DNA from: Roseateles noduli
Lineage (GTDB): Bacteria; Pseudomonadota; Gammaproteobacteria; Burkholderiales; Burkholderiaceae_C
Assembly: GCA_002205125.1 (NCBI GenBank)
Contig: NIOE01000014.1
Span: 178,337 to 242,336 of the forward strand
DNA length: 64,000 nucleotides
Direction: 5' to 3'
Of the stretch, positions 15,930 through 24,412 are shown piece after piece. The position numbers and the translations under genes were made by a program. Under the pieces are notes generated by a model. It saw nothing but the letters and a program-made list of their open reading frames with translations. It had not been told where the DNA came from and searched no databases. Every line of letters starts with the position of its first letter. Position 1 is the first letter of the stretch.

Positions 15930-16550
15930 ATGATCCGACGCCCTGCTTCCCTTTTCTCACCTGCTTTCCGCCCGCTGGCGACGGTCGCTCTGGCCGTGCT
16001 GGCCGCGGCGGCCATGACCGGCTGCGGCACCTTCGGGACCAGCACCGCCGAGCGCAAGAACGCCGTGTACCTGAACGAGCGCTTTGCGTCGGACGAGACC
16101 TTCTCGCGCCTGTTCGATTCGAGCGTGCAGGACACCTGCGAGGCGGCGCGTCGCGCGCTGCTGAGCCAGGGCTACGTGATCGGGCTGGCGCTGCCGGATT
16201 CGATCTCGGGCACCAAGCGCTTCCAGCCTGAGGGCGAGGTGCACGTCGAGATCAGCTTCACGGTGGTGTGTGTGCCGGAAGGCGGCAGCGGCAAGCTCGC
16301 GACTGCCTACGTCTCGGCGCTGCAGGACCGCTACAACGTCAAGCGCAGCGCGAACTCCACCAGCCTGGGCGTGAGCGCGATCGGCTCGATTTCGGTGCCG
16401 CTCTCGTCGTCGACGGAGTCGCTGGTGAAGGTGGCCTCCGAAACCATCCCCGCCGGGCAGTTCTACGACCGGTTCTTCGCGTTGATGCAGCGCCTGATCA
16501 CGCAGCAGGGGACCGAGGACACCAGCGACCTCGACAAGACGGGCGGTTGA
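15930..16550 (+). CDS. DUF2242-type lipoprotein
   Basis: A 206-residue predicted lipoprotein. The signal peptide in MIRRPASLFSPAFRPLATVALAVLAA leads to the lipobox MTGC followed by GTFGTS. The mature part (LNERFASDETFSRLFDSS, CEAARRALLSQGYVIG, VHVEISFTVVCVPEG) matches my memory of the DUF2242 family, conserved betaproteobacterial outer-membrane lipoproteins of unknown role. The final FYDRFFALMQRLI helix is typical. It stands alone between the BON region and the convergent GntR gene. Confidence 0.82.
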   Translation: MIRRPASLFSPAFRPLATVALAVLAAAAMTGCGTFGTSTAERKNAVYLNERFASDETFSRLFDSSVQDTCEAARRALLSQGYVIGLALPDSISGTKRFQPEGEVHVEISFTVVCVPEGGSGKLATAYVSALQDRYNVKRSANSTSLGVSAIGSISVPLSSSTESLVKVASETIPAGQFYDRFFALMQRLITQQGTEDTSDLDKTGG

Positions 16551-16592
16551 TCCCGCGCCCGTCGCCGCTCCTGCAGGGCGCGGCGGCTGCGT

Positions 16593-17252
16593 TCAGCCCA
16601 TGCTGCGGAGCACGTTCTCCGCCGCCTGCTTCACATGCGCGCCGCACAGCCGCGCGGCGAGTTCGCCATCGCGCTGCTCGATCGCCGTGACGATCGCATC
16701 GAGCTCCCGCAGCGTCTCGGGCAGGCGTCCCGGCTGCGCCATCGAGATCCGGCGCAGCACCGTCACGCGGTTGTTCAGCTGCTTGAGCATCTGTCCTGCC
16801 ACCGTGTTGCCGCAGCCTTCCACCAGCACGTCATAGAACTGGTTCTTGATCGTCAGGATCCGGGCCCGGTCGCCGGCGCCATGCGCCTGTGCCAGTTCGG
16901 TCAACTTGGCGCGCAGCGCCGCGCGCTGCGCGTCCGACGCGTTCGTCGCGAAGCCGCGTCCGGCCAGGCTCTCCAGGCTGGCGCGCACCTCGTAGATCTC
17001 GCGCACCTCGTCGCGGGAGATGCTGGTCACCTCCGGCCCGCGGTGCGGAATGATGGTGATCAGCCCTTCCGCCTGCAGGTGCTGCAGCGACTCGCGCACG
17101 CAGGACCGGCTGACGTCCAGGCTCTCGCAGAGCTCCCGCTCGGACAGCTTCTGGCCCGGCGCCAGCACGCCGTCCAGGATGGCGGTGCGCAGCGCCTGCG
17201 TGGCGCGCTGGCGCAAGGACGTCTCTTCCCGGGCTACTTTCACGAGGCTCAT
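16593..17252 (-). CDS. GntR family (FadR/FCD) regulator of the adjacent catabolic operon
   Basis: A 219-residue repressor. The winged helix comprises RQRATQALRTAILDGVLAPG, LSERELCESLDVSRSCVRESLQHLQAEGLI and PHRGPEVTSI. The FCD domain follows (EIYEVRASLESLAGR, then metal/effector-binding His residues in the C-terminal helices). ATG 17252 replaces a longer spurious frame. It is divergent from the four-gene operon starting at 17475. The shared gap contains two TTGTCxxACAA-type palindromes that fit the FadR-subfamily operator, so it probably represses both itself and the operon until a carboxylate inducer is present. Confidence 0.93.
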   Translation of the reverse strand: MSLVKVAREETSLRQRATQALRTAILDGVLAPGQKLSERELCESLDVSRSCVRESLQHLQAEGLITIIPHRGPEVTSISRDEVREIYEVRASLESLAGRGFATNASDAQRAALRAKLTELAQAHGAGDRARILTIKNQFYDVLVEGCGNTVAGQMLKQLNNRVTVLRRISMAQPGRLPETLRELDAIVTAIEQRDGELAARLCGAHVKQAAENVLRSMG

Positions 17253-17330
17253 GGGCCGGATCCTACCTGTGGGCGGGCGATGTCCGGACGTCCGGATCAC
17301 CCGATGTTCATACAGACGGATTGTCATACA

Positions 17331-17341
17331 ACACGACGCCG
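17331..17341. promoter_or_regulatory. GntR-type operator half palindrome 1
   Basis: TTGTcatACAA, an 11-bp palindrome matching the core of the 17369-17389 operator, lies between the divergent regulator and operon promoters. Confidence 0.6.
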
Positions 17342-17368
17342 CCGCTTTCAATCCGCGTATTCCCAATG

Positions 17369-17389
17369 TCGGATTGTCAGACAATCCGA
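17369..17389. promoter_or_regulatory. 21-bp perfect palindromic GntR operator
   Basis: Two exact 10-bp arms (TCGGATTGTC and GACAATCCGA) flank a single central base. The core TTGTCnGACAA fits FadR-subfamily GntR operators, and the site sits about 85 bp before the operon start. Confidence 0.75.
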
Positions 17390-17474
17390 CTACATTGAGC
17401 CATCGACGGATCGCCACGGTTCGTCCCGTCCCACCCCAATTCCCATCCACGTCCCCATTGACCAGGAGTTTCCG

Positions 17475-17873
17475 ATGACCCGTGCGTACGCCCCGAAGAA
17501 CCAGGCCCTGTTCGACCAAGGTCTCTCGACCCGGCGCGAGGTGCTGGGCGCCGAGTACGTCGACAACTCGATCAAGAGCGCGACCGACTTCAACATCGAC
17601 ATGCAGGAACTGGTCACGCAGTACTGCTGGGGCGATGTCTGGAACCGCCCGGGCCTGGACCGCCGCACGCGCTCCTTCCTGAACCTGGCCATGATCACCG
17701 CGCTGAACCGCCCGCACGAGTTAAAGCTCCATGTGCGCGGCGCCATCAACAACGGCCTGACGCGCGACGAGATCAAGGAAGTCTTTCTGCAGGCGGCGAT
17801 CTACTGCGGCGTGCCGGCGGCGATCGACTCGTTCCGGGTCGCCGCCGAAGTGTTCAAGGACATGGACGCCTGA
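17475..17873 (+). CDS. Carboxymuconolactone decarboxylase family protein
   Basis: A 132-residue AhpD/CMD-fold protein of 4-carboxymuconolactone decarboxylase (PcaC-like) size. Its landmarks are LTRREVLG-like GLSTRREVLGAEYVDNSI, FNIDMQELVTQYCWGDVW, RRTRSFLNLAMITAL, ELKLHVRGAINNGLTRDEI, and EVFLQAAIYCGVPAAIDSFR with the conserved Tyr-Cys-Gly and downstream Asp. It lacks the CxxC of peroxidase-type AhpD. GGAG stands 8 nt before ATG. First gene of an operon with two dehydrogenases and a Bug receptor. The substrate is probably an aromatic-derived or hydroxy acid; the exact pathway is not determined by sequence. Confidence 0.88.
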   Translation: MTRAYAPKNQALFDQGLSTRREVLGAEYVDNSIKSATDFNIDMQELVTQYCWGDVWNRPGLDRRTRSFLNLAMITALNRPHELKLHVRGAINNGLTRDEIKEVFLQAAIYCGVPAAIDSFRVAAEVFKDMDA

Positions 17874-17885
17874 GGAGCCGCGGCC

Positions 17886-18749
17886 ATGACCAACATCGGA
17901 TTCATCGGCCTGGGCATGATGGGCACGCCCATGGCCCACCTGCTGCACGCCGCCGGCCACGCGCTGGTGGTGCAGGACGCAAGGCCTGAGATCACGGCCC
18001 TCTTCGCCGAGGCGCATCCCGGCGCCCGCGTCGCCAGCGGCGCCGGCGACTACGCGGCCTGCGACGTCCTCATCACCATGCTGCCGAACTCGGACATCGT
18101 CGACGCCGTCGTCGGTCCGCTGGCCTCGCAGCTCAAGCGCGGCGCGGTGGTGGTGGAAATGAGTTCCGCCGATCCCAACCGGACGCGGGCCCTCGCCCAG
18201 CGCCTGGCCGAGTCCGGCATCACGCTGATCGACGCGCCGGTCTCGGGCGGTGTGAAGAAGGCCGTGGCGGGCACGCTCGCCATCATGGTGGGCGGCGACG
18301 TCCCCGCCTTCGAGCGCGTCCGTCCGGTGCTGGAGACGCTGGGCAAGGCCATCACGCACGTCGGGCCGGTCGGCGCCGGCCATGCGCTGAAGGCGCTCAA
18401 CAACTACGTCTCGGCGGCGGCGCTGATCGCGACCGCGGAAGCGATCCATGTCGGCGAGGCCTTCGGCATCGATCCGGCCACCATCGTCGACGTGATCCAG
18501 GCCTCGACCGGGCGCAACAACACGACCGAGAACAAGGCCCACCAGTTCATGCTGAACGGCGCCTTCAACTCGGGCTTCTCGCTGGCGCTGCAGGCGAAGG
18601 ACGTCGGCATCGCCGCGTCGCTGGGCCGGGCGATGGGGCTGCCGATGGCGCTCGCACAGGACGTGTACGCGATGACGGCCGAGGCGTCGGAGTCGCTGGG
18701 CGCCGGCGCGGATCACACCGAGCTCTACCGCTTCGTGGGCAGGAGCTGA
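17886..18749 (+). CDS. NAD(P)-dependent beta-hydroxyacid dehydrogenase (HIBADH family)
   Basis: A 287-residue 3-hydroxyisobutyrate dehydrogenase-family enzyme. The Rossmann start MTNIGFIGLGMMGTPMA carries the GxGxxG dinucleotide motif. DAPVSGGVKKAVAGTLAIMVGG is the substrate-binding loop. The catalytic Lys is in GHALKALNNYVSAAAL. KDVGIAASLGRAMGLPMALA is the C-terminal helical domain. It lies 12 bp after the CMD-family gene and 4 bp before the aldehyde dehydrogenase gene, so it is cotranscribed. It likely oxidises a beta-hydroxy acid or reduces a tartronate-type semialdehyde; the adjoining semialdehyde dehydrogenase supports the former. Confidence 0.92.
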   Translation: MTNIGFIGLGMMGTPMAHLLHAAGHALVVQDARPEITALFAEAHPGARVASGAGDYAACDVLITMLPNSDIVDAVVGPLASQLKRGAVVVEMSSADPNRTRALAQRLAESGITLIDAPVSGGVKKAVAGTLAIMVGGDVPAFERVRPVLETLGKAITHVGPVGAGHALKALNNYVSAAALIATAEAIHVGEAFGIDPATIVDVIQASTGRNNTTENKAHQFMLNGAFNSGFSLALQAKDVGIAASLGRAMGLPMALAQDVYAMTAEASESLGAGADHTELYRFVGRS

Positions 18750-18753
18750 CGCG

Positions 18754-20145
18754 ATGAGCGCTTCCTTCGACGTCGTCAATCCAGCGACCGGCGAACGCGT
18801 CGGGCAGGTGCGCAAGGACTCGGCGCAGGACGCGCTGGCGGCTGTCGAGGCGGCGCGCATCGCGCAGGTCGACTGGCGCCGACGCGGCGGCCACGCGCGC
18901 GCCGATGTGCTGCAGCGCTGGTTCGACCTCGTCATCGCCGAGACCGAGGACCTGGCGCGCATCATGGTCTCGGAGCAGGGCAAGCCGCTGGCGGAAGCGC
19001 GCGCCGAGATCGTCTACGCCGCGAGCTACATCCGCTTCTACGCCGAGGAGGCGCGACGCCTGCACGGCGAGACGATCCCCTCGTCCACACCGGATCGTCG
19101 GCAGCTCGTGGTGCGAGAGCCGGTCGGCGTCTGCGCCGCGATCACACCCTGGAACTTCCCCGCGGCGATGGTCACGCGCAAGGTCGCACCGGCGCTGGCG
19201 GCCGGCTGCACCATGGTGCTGAAGCCGTCCGAGCTGACGCCGCTGACCGCGCTGCGGCTCGCGGAACTGGCGCTCGAAGCGGGACTGCCGACGGGCGTGC
19301 TGAACGTCGTCGTCGGCGATGCGGTCGAGATCGGCGCGGTGCTCACGGCGTCGCCGACGGTGCGCATGCTCAGCTTCACCGGCTCCACGCCGGTGGGCCG
19401 GCTGTTGATGGCGCAGTGCGCGCCGACGGTCAAGAAGCTGGGACTGGAGCTCGGCGGCAACGCGCCCTTCATCGTCTTCGACGATGCGGACCTCGACGCG
19501 GCCGTCGAGGGCGCCATCGCCTCCAAGTTCCGCAACGCGGGCCAGACCTGTGTCTGCGCCAACCGGCTGTTCGTGCAGCGCGGCGTCTACGACGACTTCG
19601 CGGCGCGGCTCATCGAGCGCGTCCGCGCGCTGCGGACCGGCAATGGCCTGGACGACGGCGTCACGCAAGGGCCGCTGATCAACGAGGCGGCGCGTCGCAA
19701 GGCGCTGTCGCACGTCAAGGATGCGCTGGATCGCGGCGCACGCCTGGGCATTGGCGGCGAAACGGTCGACGGCCCCGGCTGGTTCATGCAGCCGACCGTG
19801 CTGCTCGACGTGAAGGCCGGCATGCGCTGCCTGGACGAGGAAACCTTCGGCCCGGTCGCACCGCTGGTGGCCTTCGACACCGAAGCCGAGGCGATCGCCT
19901 GGGCGAACGCCAGCGAGTTCGGCCTGGCGAGCTACTTCTACTCGCGCGACGTCGCGCGCTGCTTCCGCGTCGCGGAGGCGATCGAGTCCGGGATGGTCGG
20001 CATCAACACCGGCGCGATCTCGAGCGAGACGGTGCCCTTCGGCGGCATCAAGCAGTCCGGACTGGGGCGCGAAGGCTCCCGGCACGGCCTGGACGAATAC
20101 ACCGAACTGAAGCTGATGAGCTTCGGCGGCGTCGGCGCGGCCTGA
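18754..20145 (+). CDS. NAD-dependent semialdehyde dehydrogenase (SSADH/GabD-like)
   Basis: A 463-residue aldehyde dehydrogenase. It has ITPWNFPAAMVTRKVAPALAAG (cofactor binding), SFTGSTPVGRLLM, the general-base Glu in LELGGNAPFIVFDDADLD and the catalytic Cys in FRNAGQTCVCANR. LGREGSRHGLDEYTELK is near the end, which is typical of succinate-semialdehyde dehydrogenases. Third gene of the operon. It probably oxidises the semialdehyde made by the preceding HIBADH-family enzyme to a dicarboxylate or CoA-precursor acid. SSADH versus related semialdehyde specificity cannot be settled by reading alone. Confidence 0.9.
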   Translation: MSASFDVVNPATGERVGQVRKDSAQDALAAVEAARIAQVDWRRRGGHARADVLQRWFDLVIAETEDLARIMVSEQGKPLAEARAEIVYAASYIRFYAEEARRLHGETIPSSTPDRRQLVVREPVGVCAAITPWNFPAAMVTRKVAPALAAGCTMVLKPSELTPLTALRLAELALEAGLPTGVLNVVVGDAVEIGAVLTASPTVRMLSFTGSTPVGRLLMAQCAPTVKKLGLELGGNAPFIVFDDADLDAAVEGAIASKFRNAGQTCVCANRLFVQRGVYDDFAARLIERVRALRTGNGLDDGVTQGPLINEAARRKALSHVKDALDRGARLGIGGETVDGPGWFMQPTVLLDVKAGMRCLDEETFGPVAPLVAFDTEAEAIAWANASEFGLASYFYSRDVARCFRVAEAIESGMVGINTGAISSETVPFGGIKQSGLGREGSRHGLDEYTELKLMSFGGVGAA

Positions 20146-20243
20146 CGGGGCGCGTCGGGAGGCTTTTCCTTTCCTGCAGCGACAGACATGCAGCAGCCGG
20201 CGATGGACCGGAGGCGCACTTCCTTATCCCCTTGGAGCGAGAC

Positions 20244-21227
20244 ATGCGACAGATTGCGAAGAAGGTCCTGGCCGTCACGGTGATGACGGCGGCGATGGCG
20301 TTGGCCACGGCGGCGTCCGCCGCGTATCCGGACAAGCCGATCACGATGGTGATCCCCTATGCGACGGGCGGCTCGACCGACGTGATCGGCCGGCTGATCG
20401 CCGAGGCGATGACGCGGGACCTGGGCCAGCAGGTGATCGTCGAGAACGCCGGCGGCGCGGGCGGCACCATCGGCACGGCGAAGGTGGTGCGCGCGGCGCC
20501 GGACGGCTACACGGTGCTGCTGCACAACATGGGCATCGCGACGGCGCCGGCGCTGTACCCGAAGCTCACCTTCGACGCCAACAAGGACCTGACGCCGATC
20601 AGCCTGGCCGGCGATGTGCCCATGATCCTGGTGGGCAACAAGAACTTCGCGCCGGCGACGGTCGCCGAGGTCATCAAGCAGATGAAGGCCAAGCCGGGCG
20701 AGGTGCGCTTCGCGCATGCGGGCGTCGGTGCCACGTCGCATCTGTGCGCGATGCTGTTCAGCCAGACGACGAACACCACGGTGACGATGGTGCCGTACCG
20801 CGGCACCGGTCCGGCGCTGCAGGACGTGATCGCGGGCAACGTGGACCTGATCTGCGACCAGCCGGTCGCGACGGGCCCGCACGTGGCGGCCGGCACGCTG
20901 AAGGCCTACGCGATGGCGACCAAGGCCCGCGTGCCGCAACTGCCGAACGTGCCCACCTTCGCCGAAAGCGGCCTGCCGGGCTTCGAGCTGGCCGTCTGGC
21001 ACGGCGTGTACGCGCCGAAAGGCACGCCGGCGGCGGTGGTGACGCGTCTGAACACGGCGCTTCGCAACGCCCTGGCGGATGCGAACGTCGCGAAGCGCTT
21101 CCAGGAGATGGGCGTCGTCCCGCCGCAGGGCGACCGGCTCAAGCCGGAAGCGCTCGGCGTGCAGACGGCGTCCGAGATCAAGAAGTGGGATCCGGTCATC
21201 AAGGCCGCGGGCGCGAAGGCGGAGTGA
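20244..21227 (+). CDS. Bug family tripartite tricarboxylate transporter substrate-binding protein
   Basis: A 327-residue periplasmic solute receptor. The signal peptide of MRQIAKKVLAVTVMTAAMALATAASA cleaves before AYPDKPITM. Bug-family landmarks follow: VIPYATGGSTDVIGRLIAEAM, VENAGGAGGTIGTAKVVRAAPDGYT, PVATGPHVAAGTLKAYA, PNVPTFAESGLPGFE and WHGVYAPKGTPAAVV. GGAG precedes ATG 20244. Last gene of the GntR-controlled operon. No TctA/TctB membrane genes are present, so it is an orphan receptor, as most Burkholderiales Bug proteins are. It probably binds the operon's carboxylate substrate. Confidence 0.93.
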   Translation: MRQIAKKVLAVTVMTAAMALATAASAAYPDKPITMVIPYATGGSTDVIGRLIAEAMTRDLGQQVIVENAGGAGGTIGTAKVVRAAPDGYTVLLHNMGIATAPALYPKLTFDANKDLTPISLAGDVPMILVGNKNFAPATVAEVIKQMKAKPGEVRFAHAGVGATSHLCAMLFSQTTNTTVTMVPYRGTGPALQDVIAGNVDLICDQPVATGPHVAAGTLKAYAMATKARVPQLPNVPTFAESGLPGFELAVWHGVYAPKGTPAAVVTRLNTALRNALADANVAKRFQEMGVVPPQGDRLKPEALGVQTASEIKKWDPVIKAAGAKAE

Positions 21228-21314
21228 CGCGGCCGCCGGCGTGTCGTGAATGACCGCCGGCATGTCGCGGACGACCGTGGCGTCCGGCGCGCCGACCGCC
21301 TAGAGTCCAGGCGC

Positions 21315-22112
21315 ATGAACATCGCGCCGAACTCTCCTGCCCCGACGCCTTCCAGCGATGCGCTGCTCGATCACGTGGTCTGGCATGCGGTCACGGGACG
21401 GCAAGCCGCGCTCGCCGCTGGGGAGGGCAACGCCTGGCGCTTCGCGCCGGACGTCGGTCCCTTCGCTGCCGTGAGGCACACGACGAACGGCACCTCCGCG
21501 CAGCTCGTTGAGCTGCTTCGCATCGGATCGCCCGTCGTGCTCGTGGTGGCGGAGGACGAACGTCCGTTCGGCGGGCTCGTGCCATTCAAACGGGCGCCGG
21601 TCGATCAGATGGTGCTGGTGGATCCGTCGGCGATGGCGTCCGTGCCTGACGTCGAGACGCTGACGATGGGCACGGCCGACGTGCCGGACATCCTCGAACT
21701 CGTGCGTGCGACGCAGCCAGGCCCTTTCGGGCAACGCACCCTCGAGCTGGGCCGCTACATCGGCGTCCGGCTGGCGGGGCGGCTCGTGGCGCTGTCGGGC
21801 GAGCGCATGAAGGTCCCCGGCTTCACGGAGGTCAGCGCGGTCTGCGTCGATCCGTCGTGCCGGGGGCGCGGCTTCGCCGCATCGCTGATGAAGGCGGTCG
21901 CACAGGGCATCCTCGCCCGCGGCGAGACGCCCTTTCTGCACGTGTTCACCGACAACGTCACGGCGATCGCGCTCTACGAGCGCCTGGGCTTCCGCCTGCG
22001 GCGCCGGTTCAGCGTGAACTTCTTCGACGAGCGCGCGCTCAGCGCCGGCGATGCGCTCAATGCGCCGCCATCGGATCCATCAGGTACACCCCGTCCGACA
22101 GCGCCTTCTTGA
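21315..22112 (+). CDS. GNAT family N-acetyltransferase (FR47-like)
   Basis: A 265-residue acetyltransferase. The first half is a degenerate GNAT-like N-terminal domain. The C-terminal half is the FR47-type catalytic domain: VSAVCVDPSCRGRGFAASLMKAVAQGI contains the acetyl-CoA pyrophosphate loop (R/Q-x-x-G-x-G/A, here RGRGFA), and PFLHVFTDNVTAIALYERLGFRLRRRF is the conserved end. ATG 21315 begins after a non-coding-looking stretch. It overlaps the convergent SDR gene by 56 bp, so its last 18 codons are also SDR coding sequence. The substrate is unknown. Confidence 0.87.
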   Translation: MNIAPNSPAPTPSSDALLDHVVWHAVTGRQAALAAGEGNAWRFAPDVGPFAAVRHTTNGTSAQLVELLRIGSPVVLVVAEDERPFGGLVPFKRAPVDQMVLVDPSAMASVPDVETLTMGTADVPDILELVRATQPGPFGQRTLELGRYIGVRLAGRLVALSGERMKVPGFTEVSAVCVDPSCRGRGFAASLMKAVAQGILARGETPFLHVFTDNVTAIALYERLGFRLRRRFSVNFFDERALSAGDALNAPPSDPSGTPRPTAPS

Positions 22113-22764
22113 CCTGGCGTGTCGAGTCGTCGACGGTGATCTCGACGGCGCCCTGCTCGATCTCGTCGAGCGACTGGCGGACCACGTCCTCGGGCCGGGC
22201 CTTGGGCACCTCGAAGTCGCGGATCATGTCCGTATCGATGAAGCCGCCGTGGAAGCCGGCGACCAGCGTGCCCTGCGGCGCGAGTTCCGCGCGCAGGCTG
22301 TTGGTCAGCGCCCAGGCCGCGGCCTTGCTGACGCCGTAGGCGCCGAGCATCGGCGTGTTCACCCAGCTGAGGATGGACAGCATGTTCAGGATCGCGCCGC
22401 CGCCGTTGCGGCCCAGCACCGGCGCGAAGGCGCGCGCGACGTGGAAGATGCCGTACAGGTTGGTCTCCAGCTGCTCGCGCAGGACGGTCTCGGCGTTGTC
22501 GCTGGCGATGCCGCCGACACGGCCAATGCCGGCGTTGTTGATCAGCAGCGTCACGTCGCCGCAGGCGCGCGCGGCGGCGGCGGCCTGTTCGGGCTTGGTC
22601 ACGTCCAGCTGCACCGGCACGACGCCGGGCAGCGTGATGGTCGAGACGTCGCGCGCCGCGGCGTAGACCTTCTTCGCGCCGCGGGCCAGGGCCTGCTTGG
22701 CGAACTCGAGTCCGAGGCCCCGGTTCGCGCCGGTGATGAAGACGACGGCATCCTTGATCTGCAT
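22057..22764 (-). CDS. SDR family oxidoreductase controlled by adjacent TetR
   Basis: A 235-residue classical short-chain dehydrogenase. It has TGANRGLG (TGxxxGxG cofactor loop), NNAGIG, the catalytic Ser in LNMLSILSW and the YGVSK (YxxxK) pair. It resembles small C-factor-like or YwfD-like SDRs. ATG 22764 has AAGGAAG upstream. Its promoter carries the 16-bp TATGACG...CGTCATA site (22800-22815), which matches the site at the TetR gene's own promoter, so the neighbouring TetR protein very probably represses both. Such TetR-SDR pairs often respond to electrophiles or quinones, but the substrate is unknown. Confidence 0.92.
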   Translation of the reverse strand: MQIKDAVVFITGANRGLGLEFAKQALARGAKKVYAAARDVSTITLPGVVPVQLDVTKPEQAAAAARACGDVTLLINNAGIGRVGGIASDNAETVLREQLETNLYGIFHVARAFAPVLGRNGGGAILNMLSILSWVNTPMLGAYGVSKAAAWALTNSLRAELAPQGTLVAGFHGGFIDTDMIRDFEVPKARPEDVVRQSLDEIEQGAVEITVDDSTRQVKKALSDGVYLMDPMAAH

Positions 22765-22799
22765 GGAACTTCCTTCTGCGCCGTGGCGCGTTGGTTTCA

Positions 22800-22815
22800 T
22801 ATGACGCACGTCATA
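22800..22815. promoter_or_regulatory. TetR operator upstream of the SDR gene
   Basis: TATGACGCACGTCATA has 7-bp inverted arms around CA and fits the same 16-bp frame as the TetR promoter palindrome at 23521-23536 (shared TATGAy and rTCATA ends). It lies 36 bp before the SDR start codon. Confidence 0.75.
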
Positions 22816-22863
22816 CTGATGGGGAAAGAAAAGGGACCCGAAGGCCCCCGATGGAAAGCGGGA

Positions 22864-23505
22864 TCAGCCGGCCGGACGGGCCTGTGCGGTCGAACGGGCC
22901 GGTTGGGCGGCGGCTTCAGCGTGTTGACTCAGCAGCGCGCGCTTGGTGCTGGCGAGGATGGCGATCGCCTGATCGCGATCGCCGATCGCGCGGGCCATCT
23001 GGAGGGCGCCGACCAGCGTCGCGGCGATCGGCCAGGCGGATTCCGGCGAGGTGCCTTCGCCCAGCGCGTCCATGATGAGACCTTGCATGCCGAGGAGGAG
23101 TCCGTGGCCTTCGCCGCGCACGGCAGCCGACTGGCGGGGCAGCTCGGCGACCAGCGCCGCGACCGGGCAGCCGCAGTCGACGTTGTCGATGCCGCTCTCG
23201 TGCAGATAGGTCTCCACCAGGGCGCGGAACGGTGGCACGCCCGCGGCCACGAGCCGGTCGGCATGGCTGTGGTGCAGTTGCCGGCTGTCCTGCCCGGCGC
23301 GCAGCGCGGCGGCGCACAGCAGGTCGTCGCGGGATGCGAAGTGGGCGTAGAAGCCGCCGTGCGTGAGTCCGGCCTGCTTCATCACGTCGGCGACGCCGAC
23401 ACCGTCGAAGCCGGCGCGGCGGACGGTGCGGGAGGCCACATCGAGGATGCGGTCGCGGGATTCTTCCTTGCGGGTGGAGCGGGAAGAAGAGGACGAAGCG
23501 TTCAT
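22864..23505 (-). CDS. TetR/AcrR family transcriptional regulator
   Basis: A 213-residue repressor. The N-terminal helix-turn-helix is SRDRILDVASRTVRRAGFDGVGVADVMKQAGLTHGGFYAHFASRDDLL. The C-terminal ligand domain contains the motif DCGCPVAALVAEL, typical of the TetR_C_33/YsiA-like group. ATG 23505 is preferred to the earlier frame. A perfect 16-bp palindrome lies 15 bp before the start, and the same site precedes the SDR gene, so it is autoregulated and controls the SDR gene. Confidence 0.92.
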   Translation of the reverse strand: MNASSSSSRSTRKEESRDRILDVASRTVRRAGFDGVGVADVMKQAGLTHGGFYAHFASRDDLLCAAALRAGQDSRQLHHSHADRLVAAGVPPFRALVETYLHESGIDNVDCGCPVAALVAELPRQSAAVRGEGHGLLLGMQGLIMDALGEGTSPESAWPIAATLVGALQMARAIGDRDQAIAILASTKRALLSQHAEAAAQPARSTAQARPAG

Positions 23506-23520
23506 GGGATCGAAGCTTAA

Positions 23521-23536
23521 TATGATGATCATCATA
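23521..23536. promoter_or_regulatory. TetR autoregulatory operator, 16-bp perfect palindrome
   Basis: TATGATGATCATCATA is fully self-complementary and sits just upstream of the TetR start. It shares its outer bases with the SDR-promoter copy at 22800-22815. Confidence 0.8.
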
Positions 23537-23588
23537 CGTCAACGATCCGACGCCGACGCCACCCCGATCCCCGGGGCCGTTCCGTGGC

Positions 23589-24167
23589 TTATCGCATCAA
23601 TTCAGCGAGCGAAGGATCCACACCCGGCGGCGGCGCGTCGCAATCGCTGCCGATCCACTTGTGGACGGATGAGGAGTCGTAGCTCAGCGGCTGGCCTTGC
23701 GCGGTCGAGCCCTTGAACGAGACCTTCACGGTAGCGGTCGACTTGTCCTTGACCTCGTAGGTGCCGACACCGGTGCCGCTGACCATGTCGCTCTTGCAGC
23801 TCATCGTGAAGGTGCCGCTGGCAGCATCGGCGGGCTTGAGCTGTGTGGTGCATTGCTCGACGCTCTCGGGCTTCGGGAGCGCGAACTCGGCGGACTTCTG
23901 GCAGTCCAGGTGCGGACTGCCGCCCGCGGGCAGACCGAGCTTGGCCATCGCGGCGGACAGGCTGCTCTTCTGCTGCGCGGTCAGCGCGCCCTTGATGTCG
24001 AAGATCGTCGGCATCTTGCGGCCGTTGAGCGTGTTGACGCTCGCGCTGGCCCACAGGCCAGGCTTGACGCTGATCGACTGGGCCTGGACAGACGGCGTCG
24101 CGGCCAGCAGGCCGATCGACAGCGCGATCAAGGAAAGGGACGCGGAACGGAAAGCGAGAGCGCACAT
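23589..24167 (-). CDS. DUF3617 domain secreted protein
   Basis: A 192-residue exported protein. The signal peptide of MCALAFRSASLSLIALSIGLLAATPSVQA ends near VQAQS. The mature part begins ISVKPGLWASASVNTLNGRKMP, then has CQKSAEFALPKPESVEQCTTQLKPADAASG and FTMSCKSDMVSGTGVGTYEV. These are the PGLW start, paired cysteines and mutated C-x-x-S/D pattern typical of DUF3617 proteins, which are periplasmic and of unknown function. It stands alone, convergent with nothing close. Confidence 0.82.
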   Translation of the reverse strand: MCALAFRSASLSLIALSIGLLAATPSVQAQSISVKPGLWASASVNTLNGRKMPTIFDIKGALTAQQKSSLSAAMAKLGLPAGGSPHLDCQKSAEFALPKPESVEQCTTQLKPADAASGTFTMSCKSDMVSGTGVGTYEVKDKSTATVKVSFKGSTAQGQPLSYDSSSVHKWIGSDCDAPPPGVDPSLAELMR

Positions 24168-24365
24168 GCAGATGATCTCGTGGATGTCCGGGGAGGACGA
24201 CGAGGGCAGTCTACGGAGCGGTCTGGGCCGGGTCCGGCGCCGATGAAGCCTTCACAGGGGGCGCGCATGACGGAGGTCATGTCGATCCCTGGTGGCGGCT
24301 TTGGCCGCTGGACTACCAACGTGGTCGGATTGAAGCGGGGCTCAATGACAGGCACGGAATGGACT

Positions 24366-24390
24366 AAAAAATGGGGCCCGAGGGCCCCAC
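24366..24390 (-). terminator. Rho-independent terminator of the DUF3892 gene
   Basis: TGGGGCCC / GGGCCCCA with a two-base loop, followed on the minus strand by a run of six T. It lies 23 bp past the stop codon at 24413. Confidence 0.88.
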
Positions 24391-24412
24391 TGGTTTCGCT
24401 GTTGCGGAGGTG

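Noticed and set aside
15930..16550. Possible secretin or pilotin role for the DUF2242-like lipoprotein
   Set aside because: No secretion gene is nearby; lipobox plus family match gives no function.
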